The notes beneath the pieces were generated by a model, which worked only from the letters and a program-made list of their open reading frames with translations, did not search any database and was not told the origin of the DNA. From Desulfosporosinus sp. (GTDB lineage Bacteria > Bacillota > Desulfitobacteriia > Desulfitobacteriales > Desulfitobacteriaceae), in NCBI GenBank assembly GCA_003513495.1, contig DOPM01000058.1, positions 124,001 through 188,000 of the forward strand: 64,000 nt of DNA, in the 5' to 3' direction. This document shows positions 9,203 through 16,368 of this stretch, piece by piece (the first letter of the stretch is position 1; every line of letters begins with the position of its first letter). Made by a program: the position numbers and the translations under genes.

Positions 9203-9254
9203 CTTGATATAGTAGGACGAAAGTCCCAGGACGAGAGGGTGGGAGACACTGAAA

Positions 9255-9617
9255 ATGAGCAAAATTCTCATTGTTGATGATGCGAGTTTTATGCGTCTAA
9301 TGATTCGTCAGATTCTTGCTCGGCAGGGTTTAACCGACATTATAGAGGCTGAAAACGGTCGCCAGTCAGTAGAACAATTTAAGTCGATTAAACCAGACCT
9401 AACGCTGATGGATATTACCATGCCTGAACTTGATGGATTAGCGGCTCTTAAGGAGATTTTGAGCTTTGATCCGATGGCTAAAGTGGTTATTTGTAGTGCT
9501 GTGGCTAATGAAAACATTGTTCAGGAAGCCTTGAACCAGGGTGCAGTTGACTTTGTGGCAAAACCGTTTCAACCTGAGAAATTGCTTAATACGGTGGTTA
9601 AACATCTAAAGAATTGA
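9255..9617 (+). CDS. Stand-alone CheY-like response regulator receiver
   Basis: A 120-residue single-domain receiver. The acidic pair is VDDAS near residues 7-9, the phospho-acceptor Asp is in TLMDITMP (about residue 53), Ser/Thr is in ICSAVA, and the conserved Lys is in VAKPFQ (about 103). There is no output domain. Such proteins act in chemotaxis or as phosphorelay intermediates like Spo0F. The position between spoIIIAH and the biotin-carboxylase genes, plus a sigma-H-like promoter, suggests a sporulation or transition-state role, but no partner kinase is nearby. GGGTGGGAG precedes the ATG. Confidence 0.88.
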   Translation: MSKILIVDDASFMRLMIRQILARQGLTDIIEAENGRQSVEQFKSIKPDLTLMDITMPELDGLAALKEILSFDPMAKVVICSAVANENIVQEALNQGAVDFVAKPFQPEKLLNTVVKHLKN

Positions 9618-9649
9618 ACAAAATGAATAGTCCCCACTTTGGAAACAAT

Positions 9650-9688
9650 AAAAGCTGTTACCTTTTATGATAGGAGACAGCTTTTTGA
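9650..9688 (+). terminator. Intrinsic terminator after the receiver gene
   Basis: AAAAGCTGT (9650-9658) pairs with ACAGCTTTT (9677-9685) and ends in a T5 run. It separates the receiver gene from the carboxylase operon. Confidence 0.7.
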
Positions 9689-9784
9689 ATTGCCAAATTT
9701 GCTATATTAGGCAACATAATTAAACCATGAATACTTAAATAGTGATCACAATAAGGTGTTTATTGTATACTTAAACTCATTTTG

Positions 9785-9813
9785 TTGAAAAAGACTAGGT
9801 ACCCCCATATAAT
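9785..9813 (+). promoter_or_regulatory. Sigma-A promoter of the carboxyltransferase/accC operon
   Basis: TTGAAA (9785-9790), a 17-nt spacer and TATAAT (9808-9813). This is an almost perfect vegetative promoter, about 90 nt before the ATG at 9901. Confidence 0.72.
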
Positions 9814-9900
9814 AGTACATAGCTGTTTCATTATATAGAATAAGAAGTGAGAAGCTCCCATTATAGAAACTTACAGAATGGGCGCATATAAAAAGAGGGG

Positions 9901-11799
9901 ATGACGGCAGTGAAACCAATTAAGATTACAGATACGACGTTACGAGATGCTCACCAAAGTCTTTGGGCGACTCGGATGAGTACAGAAGATATGCTGCCCA
10001 TCCTAACTGAACTGGATGAGGCAGGGTATTTCTCTCTGGAGGTATGGGGAGGAGCCACCTTTGATGTGTGTCTGCGTTTTTTGGGTGAAGATCCTTGGGA
10101 ACGTTTAAGACAAATCAAAAGTCGCGTCAAAAAGACGCCCTTGCAAATGTTGCTGAGAGGCCAGTCTTTAGTCGGTTATCAGCATTATCCCGATGATGTT
10201 GTGCGCGAATTTGTGGAATTGAGTGTTAAAAATGGTATCGATATCATCCGGATTTTTGACGCGCTTAACGATGTTCGAAATATGGTTGTTCCCATCGAAG
10301 CAGCCAAAAAGTCAGGAGCCCATGTTCAGGCATCCGTTGTTTATACGATTAGTCCTGTGCATACCACAAAACATTACTTGGAAACAGCTACAGCACTTGC
10401 TGAGCTCGGCGCAGACTCCCTTTGTATTAAAGATATGGCCGGATTGCTTACTCCGATTAAGGCTTATGAACTAATTTCATTGTTGAAAAAAGAATTAGGA
10501 ATTATGATTCATTTGCATAGTCATTATATTGGTGGAATGGCTGTCGGAACCTACTTAAAGGCAGCTGAAGCAGGGGTAGATATCGTAGACACCGCCAGTG
10601 TTCCCTTAGCCTTTGGTGCAAGCCAGCCTCCTGTCGAAACCGTGGTTCGGGCCTTTCAAGACACCGAATTTGATTCAGGCTTAAATTTGAAAAAACTGTT
10701 TCATATAGCAAAATATTTCGAAGCACTGCGTAAAAATCGTGGCTTCGAACGTGGTATCACTCGGATCTCGGATATGAGAGTCTTTGAACATCAGGTTCCA
10801 GGAGGAATGATCTCCAACCTAGTGTCTCAATTGGAAGAACAAGGGGCCTTAGAACGCATACATGATGTCTTAGAGGAGATCCCGAAGGTCCGCGCAGAAT
10901 TAGGATTTCCGCCCTTAGTAACCCCTACCAGTCAAATAGTGGGGACACAAGCAGTATTAAATGTCCTTAGTGGGGTAAGATATAAATTAGTGCCAGGTGA
11001 AGTCAAAGGCTATGTGCGTGGATTATATGGCAATCCTCCAGCGCCGATTAACACCGAAATTCAACACAAAATTATCGGAGATGAAGAACCCTTGTCTGGT
11101 CGTCCGGCAGATAGTTTAGAGCCTGGTATGGTGAAGGCAAAGCTCGACAGCATTGAGTTAGCTCAATCTGCAGAAGATGTCGTGAGTTATGCACTTTTCC
11201 CTCAGATAGCTAAGAAGTTTTTTGAAGAGCGAGAGCGTGGAGTTGTATCAAAGTTGGAAACAAAAGTGGTCAAGGAAACACGGACTACTTTGTTATCTAA
11301 GGAGGATTCGAAATTGAATTTACAAGAAATCAAAGAATTAATCCAAATTATAGATGAGACAGAAATAAGCGAACTAAATCTTGAAAGCGATGGCGTAAAA
11401 ATTGCAATTCGCAAAGGACCAGGTATCATTACAAGTGTCCCAGTTACCGCCGTTGCCCGGCAAGAGGTGAGCCCAGTAGTTACCACAAGCGAGCCTGGTC
11501 AATCAACTCAAAAGGTTGAGACAGCCATCAAAGCGGCGCCGGAACCTGTGATTAGCGCGAATACCGAAACTATTACATCTCCCATGGTAGGGACCTTCTA
11601 CAGCTCACAATCCCCTGAAGCGCCTCCCTATGTAAAAGTTGGGCAGCATGTTGAAGTGGGTCAACCTGTTTGTATCGTTGAGGCCATGAAACTTATGAAT
11701 GAAATTGAGTCCGAGGTTGAAGGGAACGTAGTTCAAATTCTTGTTGAGAACGGTCAGCCTGTAGAATATGGTCAGCCGTTGTTCGTCATTGAAAAATAA
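9901..11799 (+). CDS. pycB: Carboxyltransferase (PycB/OadA-type) fused to AccB-type biotin carrier
   Basis: A 632-residue fusion. Residues about 1-450 are the HMGL-like and PYC/OADA carboxyltransferase domains (ITDTTLRDAHQSL, DALNDVRN, IHLHSHYIGG) that move carboxyl groups between biotin and pyruvate/oxaloacetate. From about residue 471 the sequence looks like a whole AccB protein (NLQEIKELIQIIDETEIS), then a Pro/Thr-rich linker and the biotin domain with EAMKLM, biotinyl Lys about 597. The next gene is the biotin carboxylase. Together they could form a pyruvate carboxylase, and the carrier could also serve acetyl-CoA carboxylase. An internal ribosome-binding site precedes the AccB part. Confidence 0.9.
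   Translation: MTAVKPIKITDTTLRDAHQSLWATRMSTEDMLPILTELDEAGYFSLEVWGGATFDVCLRFLGEDPWERLRQIKSRVKKTPLQMLLRGQSLVGYQHYPDDVVREFVELSVKNGIDIIRIFDALNDVRNMVVPIEAAKKSGAHVQASVVYTISPVHTTKHYLETATALAELGADSLCIKDMAGLLTPIKAYELISLLKKELGIMIHLHSHYIGGMAVGTYLKAAEAGVDIVDTASVPLAFGASQPPVETVVRAFQDTEFDSGLNLKKLFHIAKYFEALRKNRGFERGITRISDMRVFEHQVPGGMISNLVSQLEEQGALERIHDVLEEIPKVRAELGFPPLVTPTSQIVGTQAVLNVLSGVRYKLVPGEVKGYVRGLYGNPPAPINTEIQHKIIGDEEPLSGRPADSLEPGMVKAKLDSIELAQSAEDVVSYALFPQIAKKFFEERERGVVSKLETKVVKETRTTLLSKEDSKLNLQEIKELIQIIDETEISELNLESDGVKIAIRKGPGIITSVPVTAVARQEVSPVVTTSEPGQSTQKVETAIKAAPEPVISANTETITSPMVGTFYSSQSPEAPPYVKVGQHVEVGQPVCIVEAMKLMNEIESEVEGNVVQILVENGQPVEYGQPLFVIEK
11299..11316 (+). promoter_or_regulatory. Internal in-frame ribosome-binding site before the AccB part
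   Basis: AAGGAGG at 11299-11305 is followed 8 nt later by TTG at 11314, in the same frame as the fusion. Initiation here would give a 161-residue protein beginning MNLQEIKELIQ, the usual start and size of AccB. Independent translation is inferred. Confidence 0.6.
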
Positions 11800-11811
11800 G
11801 GAGAAGTAAGC

Positions 11812-13158
11812 ATGTTTAAGAAAATCCTGATCGCGAATCGCGGAGAAATTGCTTTGCGCATTATTCGAGCCTGTCGCGAGCTTGATATTGAGACCGTCGC
11901 CGTTTTTTCCGAGGGGGATCGGGAAGCGTTGCACGTCAAGGCCGCGGACGAAGCGGTCTGCATTGGCCCTGTGGCAAGTGCTAAGAGTTATCTGAATATC
12001 CCTAACATCATCAGCGCTGCAGAATTAACCGGGGCGGATGCAATTCATCCAGGATACGGTTTCCTTTCTGAAAATGCCCGATTCTCAGAGATATGCGAGT
12101 CGTGTAATATCACATTTATTGGACCATCCCGTCAAGTTATTGAAACTATGGGAGATAAGGCCATGGCCCGAAAAACAATGATCGAGGGTGGCGTTCCTGT
12201 CGTTCCAGGTTCTAAAGATATTATTACAGACGAAAAAAAGGCGGCCATCGTTGCTCAAGAAATTGGATACCCGGTCTTAATCAAAGCTTCAGCAGGAGGC
12301 GGAGGAAAGGGGATGCGAGTTGCTCAGAATCCTAAAGAATTGAGCAAATCCATCCAGGCAGCTCAAAACGAGGCCCAGGCTTCCTTTGGAAATTCCGAGG
12401 TTTATCTTGAGAAATACGTAGAAGAACCTAGACACATCGAGATTCAGATACTAGGGGATAACTATGGTAATGTGGTTCATTTGGGAGAACGAGATTGTTC
12501 TTTACAACGTCGTCATCAAAAGCTTCTGGAAGAATCTCCTTCAAGTGCTTTAACTCCAGAAATGAGAGCAAAAATGGGCTCTGTAGCGGTCCAAGCAGCC
12601 AAGTCTGCTAACTATTCAAATGCCGGAACCATCGAGTTTTTGTTAGATCGTCATGGGAACTTTTACTTTATTGAAATGAATACGCGTATACAGGTGGAGC
12701 ATCCGGTGACAGAAATGGTAACCGGGCTGGACCTAGTCAAAGAGCAAATTCGTTTAGCAGCAGGCGAACCGCTGGGCTATACTCAAGAGGATATTCAACT
12801 TCGAGGCTGGGCAATCGAGTGTCGAATTAATGCGGAAAATCCGGATAAAAACTTTATGCCTTCACCGGGGTTAATCAATCTCTACCATGCTCCGGGTGGA
12901 CCAGGAGTTCGAGTCGATAGCGCAGTCTACCAAGGGTATACGGTTTCCCCATATTATGACTCAATGGTTGGGAAGTTGATTGTTTGGGGAGCCACTAGGC
13001 AAGAGGCCATTGCTCGTATGAAGCGTGCGCTAGAGGAATATGTCATTGAAGGAATTCATACGACGATCCCTTTCCACTTGAAAGTTTTGGACAATGCTTT
13101 CTACCAACGTGGAGAAGTGTATACGAACTTTATACAGCGCCGTATCCTAGGAGAGTAA
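11812..13158 (+). CDS. accC: Biotin carboxylase
   Basis: A 448-residue ATP-grasp enzyme that carboxylates biotin on the carrier protein using bicarbonate and ATP. It has the N-terminal KILIANRGEIALRIIRACR, the glycine-rich ATP loop KASAGGGGKGMR, GERDCSLQRRHQKLLEE, and the catalytic segment EMNTRIQVEHPVTEM. Full family length. AAGGAGAAG precedes the ATG, 12 nt after the fusion gene, so the two are co-transcribed. As no accA/accD is in view, it may serve both pyruvate carboxylation and fatty-acid synthesis. Confidence 0.96.
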   Translation: MFKKILIANRGEIALRIIRACRELDIETVAVFSEGDREALHVKAADEAVCIGPVASAKSYLNIPNIISAAELTGADAIHPGYGFLSENARFSEICESCNITFIGPSRQVIETMGDKAMARKTMIEGGVPVVPGSKDIITDEKKAAIVAQEIGYPVLIKASAGGGGKGMRVAQNPKELSKSIQAAQNEAQASFGNSEVYLEKYVEEPRHIEIQILGDNYGNVVHLGERDCSLQRRHQKLLEESPSSALTPEMRAKMGSVAVQAAKSANYSNAGTIEFLLDRHGNFYFIEMNTRIQVEHPVTEMVTGLDLVKEQIRLAAGEPLGYTQEDIQLRGWAIECRINAENPDKNFMPSPGLINLYHAPGGPGVRVDSAVYQGYTVSPYYDSMVGKLIVWGATRQEAIARMKRALEEYVIEGIHTTIPFHLKVLDNAFYQRGEVYTNFIQRRILGE

Positions 13159-13175
13159 ATTCGTGGTTCGATGTT

Positions 13176-13290
13176 TGTCATTCTGAGCGTAGCGAAGAAT
13201 CTTGCGTGCGAATAATTTTGCCTGCGAAGTACTAGATCCTTCAGTCGTTCCTCCTTCAGGATGACATAGCGCTAGAGTTGCTTTCATAAC
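13176..13290 (+). repeat. Family-A dispersed palindromic repeat, copy 1
   Basis: It begins TGTCATTCTGAGCGTAGCG and ends TCAGGATGACATAGCGC plus a TTGCTTTCATA tail. The ends are inverted copies of each other. The same modules recur at 48919, 52691 and 56253. Confidence 0.75.
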
Positions 13291-13496
13291 CGGATCAGAA
13301 CCACTGACTACGGACCAACTGCGGACCGGAAGCACAAATTATCAATATAGCCTTTGCCAGGCCCGCCTTAATTTGGTATAATATCAACGTCATGTAGATA
13401 ATGGAAACTTATCATAGATGGAGTGTAACACTCCATCTATAGTTTAGTTGACTTATCTGGTAAAGAGGGATATGTTTACTTAACGTAATATGTGAA

Positions 13497-13551
13497 GTCC
13501 AATATTGGATATTCTAACCAAGAATATCGAATATCGAACTTCGAACTAGGG
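13497..13551. repeat. Family-B short repeat cluster
   Basis: Overlapping motifs CCAATATTGG (palindrome), GAATATCGAATATCGAA and CTTCGAACTAG lie just before the asp23 ribosome-binding site. Similar TCGAA/CACGA motifs occur at 25988, 28218, 50955 and 52565. Confidence 0.5.
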
Positions 13552-13560
13552 GGTGAGGGC

Positions 13561-13956
13561 ATGGAAAGTTTAGGAACAGATAATTCCCTGGGCTCTATTC
13601 GAATTGCAGATGAAGTGGTGGAAGTTATTGCCGGATTAGCTGCTTCTGAGGTAGAGGGCGTAGTAGGCATGAGTGGAGGTCTGGTAGGGGATCTCGCGAA
13701 CATGTTAGGGAGAAATAAAAATCTGTCTAAAGGGGTTAAGGTCGAAGTCGGCGAACATGAGGTAGCCGTAGACTTATTTATTGTAGTTGAGTATGGGGTA
13801 TCGATTCCCGATGTGGCATTTAGTGTGCAAGAAGCAGTCAAAGATGCCATTGAAAGTATGACTGGACTGAAAGTTGTAGAAGCTAATGTTCATGTGCAAG
13901 GGGTAAATTTTAAACCATTACCTGAAACCAAAGAGGAAGATTTACGTCTGAAATAA
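13561..13956 (+). CDS. Asp23/Gls24 family envelope-stress protein
   Basis: A 131-residue Asp23 (alkaline shock protein 23) domain protein: IRIADEVVEVIAGLAASEVEGV near the start and VVEANVHVQGV near the end are typical. B. subtilis YqhY occupies the same place between accC and nusB, where it affects acetyl-CoA carboxylase activity. ATG 13561 is chosen because AGGGGGTGAGG directly precedes it; the frame is open further upstream but only through repeat sequence. It probably works with the AmaP-like protein downstream. Confidence 0.88.
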   Translation: MESLGTDNSLGSIRIADEVVEVIAGLAASEVEGVVGMSGGLVGDLANMLGRNKNLSKGVKVEVGEHEVAVDLFIVVEYGVSIPDVAFSVQEAVKDAIESMTGLKVVEANVHVQGVNFKPLPETKEEDLRLK

Positions 13957-13968
13957 AAAAACTTAAGA

Positions 13969-13999
13969 AAACCCCCTCTGGAAACACCAGGGGGGGTTT
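13969..13999 (+). terminator. Stem-loop between asp23 and amaP-like genes
   Basis: AAACCCCCTCTGG (13969-13981) pairs with CCAGGGGGGGTTT (13987-13999) with one wobble. The T tract is short, so it may only attenuate transcription or stabilise the upstream mRNA. Confidence 0.5.
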
Positions 14000-14017
14000 C
14001 TGAAAGAAGGGACGACG

Positions 14018-14533
14018 ATGTTGGTCTACACGTTTGGATTCCTTCTGATCCTTGTGGCACTTTGGATATTAGCCATCGCCACAGGATGGGGACTTCCATA
14101 TTTTTTGATCGCTGATGGGTTAAACTGGTTAAGAGTAAACCCATGGGAAAGTATCGTTGTGGCTGGAGTTTTACTCTTGCTAGGGTTGCTATTGTTCCTG
14201 CGACCGCGTGCAAGCACAGACCATTCATTTCGAACGTCCTCCAAAAATGGTGATGTTCGAATTTCTCAGGATGCTTTGCAGGAGATTATTGCTCGCAGTG
14301 CAAAATCCTTGCAGGGAGTAGTCCAAGTGAAATCAAGCCTCAGACAGCGTGAAGCTGGACTTGAAATTATTGTAATGTGTCAGTTTGAGCAGGGTGTCCT
14401 GATACCTCAAGTATCCGGAGAAATATTAACCAAAGTCAAAGAGGATGTCGAACTCTATACGGGAATTATTGTAGCAGAGGTGAAAGTGCTGGTGCGTAAT
14501 TTGGAAAAGGTTCGCTCAGTACGCGTCCGATGA
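14018..14533 (+). CDS. amaP: AmaP-like alkaline-shock membrane anchor protein
   Basis: A 171-residue protein with two N-terminal membrane helices (YTFGFLLILVALWILAIATG and VVAGVLLLLGLLLFLRP). They are followed by a soluble Asp23-like domain (ISQDALQEIIARSAKSLQGV). In staphylococci AmaP anchors Asp23 to the membrane. Here it is between an Asp23 gene and a DUF2273 gene, the usual AmaP neighbourhood. GAAGGGACG precedes the ATG. Confidence 0.85.
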   Translation: MLVYTFGFLLILVALWILAIATGWGLPYFLIADGLNWLRVNPWESIVVAGVLLLLGLLLFLRPRASTDHSFRTSSKNGDVRISQDALQEIIARSAKSLQGVVQVKSSLRQREAGLEIIVMCQFEQGVLIPQVSGEILTKVKEDVELYTGIIVAEVKVLVRNLEKVRSVRVR

Positions 14534-14778
14534 GCGGGTTTTGGTCGAAGGTTGGAGCGAAAATTTCGACGTTTTTAGTTTGGGCCTTGGACAGCCATCC
14601 TGGTAAGTTCTTGGGAACATCATTAGGATTTTTGTTAGGATTACTACTGGTAACCCTTGGATTTTGGCGAACACTAGTAGTGACCACCTTTTCAGTGCTT
14701 GGATTTTTCTTGGGTAAGCGTCAAGATGATTATAAGGATATTTCTACGTGGTTTGAGAAAACTTTTAATAAGTTCTAG
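14530..14778 (+). CDS. DUF2273 small membrane protein
   Basis: An 82-residue protein with two helices (FLGTSLGFLLGLLLVTLGFW and VVTTFSVLGFFLGKRQ). Its glycine-spaced pattern is that of DUF2273 proteins encoded next to AmaP/Asp23. ATG overlaps the upstream stop. Function unknown; probably part of the same envelope complex. Confidence 0.8.
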   Translation: MSGFWSKVGAKISTFLVWALDSHPGKFLGTSLGFLLGLLLVTLGFWRTLVVTTFSVLGFFLGKRQDDYKDISTWFEKTFNKF

Positions 14779-14824
14779 CAACTGCTAGCTTAATAAACTA
14801 TTGTAACTTTAGGGAGGAATTTTC

Positions 14825-15268
14825 TTGAGTCGAAGACTAGCTCGAGAAACGGCATTACAAGTGCTCTTTCAAAGGGACCTGACAAAAGAACCAGTGATTA
14901 CAGATAAAGAAGTGCAACGTTGGGCTGAAGAATTTGTTGTGCCCGAACCTAGCAGGGTCTTTGCACAGGAACTTGTCGATGGGACAATAGCCCATCAGGA
15001 GGAAATCGATCAAACCATCGCCTCCTATGCTCAAGATTGGACGATCAGCCGTATGGCAAATGTAGATCGAAACGTTATGCGTTTGGCTACCTACGAAATT
15101 CTTTTTCGTTCGGATATCCCTGGTCGAGTAAGTCTCAACGAAGCTATTGAATTAGCAAAACGTTTTGGTGGGGAAGAATCTGCAAAGTTTGTTAATGGTA
15201 TTTTAGATCGGATTGTGGACAATGCCATGAAAGTAGAACAAAAGGGATTTGATTCAAGTAAATCTTAA
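14825..15268 (+). CDS. nusB: Transcription antitermination factor NusB
   Basis: A 147-residue all-helical RNA-binding protein that joins NusE (S10) on boxA of rRNA leaders. SRRLARETALQVLFQRDL and VNGILDRIVDNAM are typical NusB. The TTG start follows GGGAGGAA. It sits in the conserved acc-asp23-nusB-folD-xse order. Confidence 0.95.
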   Translation: MSRRLARETALQVLFQRDLTKEPVITDKEVQRWAEEFVVPEPSRVFAQELVDGTIAHQEEIDQTIASYAQDWTISRMANVDRNVMRLATYEILFRSDIPGRVSLNEAIELAKRFGGEESAKFVNGILDRIVDNAMKVEQKGFDSSKS

Positions 15269-15437
15269 GAAACTACGGTAAAGCTATAATCAAGATAAAA
15301 GTCCACGATTAATCTATATATTTAGAATAGTCTGACGATTGCAAGTAGCCATAACTAATAATTATTAAGATTAATTAATAGGAGTTTCTTGTGAAATAAT
15401 CACTTTTCTTGTTTTTTTAAATAATTGTGGCAACTAT

Positions 15438-15466
15438 GAAGGATAATTAGTAAAGATATCGAATTA
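15438..15466 (+). promoter_or_regulatory. Putative sigma-H promoter before nfnA
   Basis: GAAGGATAA (15438-15446), 11 nt, then ATCGAATTA (15458-15466): every position fits RNAGGAWWW-N11-RNNGAATWW. A direct repeat of TATCGAATTAAGT spans 15457-15485. The rest of the AT-rich 15269-15519 gap shows no gene. Confidence 0.5.
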
Positions 15467-15519
15467 AGTGTTATCGAATTAAGTTAAGACCATGAATAAT
15501 TATATTGAGGAGGAGACAA

Positions 15520-16368
15520 ATGTACCACGTTGTTAAAAAAAGATTGTTGGCAACCGGTATTGCCTTGCTGGAAGTCAATGCACCGGCCGTGGCCGCGAAA
15601 GTGGAGCCAGGGCAATTTGTAATTGTCCGTTTAGACGAGTTAAGTGAGCGTATTCCGTTGACTGTAATGGATTTTGACCGTGAAAAGGGAACTATCACGA
15701 TTGTTGTACAAGATGTAGGGTATTCTTCAGCCATCATCACCCGTATGAACGAAGGGGATGAATTCCAAGATTTTGTAGGGCCTCTGGGAGTTGCCTCAGA
15801 AGTTGAAAATTATGGCACGGTTGTTTGCATAGGCGGAGGTTTAGGTATTGCTCCTGTTCATCCAATTGCTCGAGCTTTGAAAGAGGCCGGAAATCACGTC
15901 ATATCTGTTTTAGGATCGAGAAGTGCGGATTTATTGATTTTAGAAGATGAAATGCGCGCCGCAAGCAGTGAAGTTGTAATTGCCACCAATGACGGGAGTA
16001 AAGGGGTTAAGGGGTTCGTTACGGACGGGCTTGCAGAAGTTTTGGCTCAAGGACATCAGGTTAAGGCGATTTGGGCAATTGGTCCTATGATTATGATGAA
16101 AGCCGTTGTAGATTATACCCGTTCCTTAGGTATTAAAACGATTGTAAGCATGAACCCAATCATGGTTGATGGAACAGGAATGTGTGGTGCTTGCCGTATT
16201 AGTGTAGGCAATGAAACTAAATTTGCCTGTGTCGATGGACCTGAGTTTGATGGACACCTAGTTGATTTTGATTTAGCTATGAAACGCCTAGCTTTTTATA
16301 AGGACGAAGAAAACCAGGCAAAGGCACGCCTAGAATGTGATTGTGGTAAAGAAGGAGGGCATCACTAA
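15520..16368 (+). CDS. nfnA: NADH-dependent ferredoxin:NADP oxidoreductase, subunit A (NfnA)
   Basis: A 282-residue FAD/NAD-binding flavoprotein with a C-terminal 2Fe-2S site (GMCGACRISVG and FACVDGPEF). It resembles the PyrK/sulfide dehydrogenase beta family. Paired with the next gene it forms Nfn, the soluble electron-bifurcating transhydrogenase that couples NADPH, NADH and ferredoxin. ATG 15520 follows GAGGAGGAG. The stop overlaps the nfnB ATG by one base. A dihydroorotate dehydrogenase PyrK role is unlikely because the partner is GltD-like. Confidence 0.88.
   Translation: MYHVVKKRLLATGIALLEVNAPAVAAKVEPGQFVIVRLDELSERIPLTVMDFDREKGTITIVVQDVGYSSAIITRMNEGDEFQDFVGPLGVASEVENYGTVVCIGGGLGIAPVHPIARALKEAGNHVISVLGSRSADLLILEDEMRAASSEVVIATNDGSKGVKGFVTDGLAEVLAQGHQVKAIWAIGPMIMMKAVVDYTRSLGIKTIVSMNPIMVDGTGMCGACRISVGNETKFACVDGPEFDGHLVDFDLAMKRLAFYKDEENQAKARLECDCGKEGGHH

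Larger units (their letters stand above)
13159..13560. other. Repeat-bearing gap between accC and asp23
   Basis: A 400-nt stretch without a convincing gene. It holds a family-A repeat (13176-13290) and family-B motifs next to accC and at 13497-13551. A short perfect inverted repeat, ATAGATGGAGTG (13411-13422) and CACTCCATCTAT (13429-13440), lies between them. Confidence 0.6.

Noticed and set aside
9203..9254. GEMM-like (c-di-GMP-I) riboswitch before the receiver gene, suggested by CAAAGCGAA, GGACG and a GAAA loop
   Set aside because: The second conserved helix and the GCAAAGCC element are missing, and the sigma-H-like start site leaves only about 45 nt of leader.
11605..11963. Minus-strand frames of 63-109 codons opposite the biotin domain and accC start
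   Set aside because: Shadows of well-supported genes, no ribosome sites, no recognisable domains.
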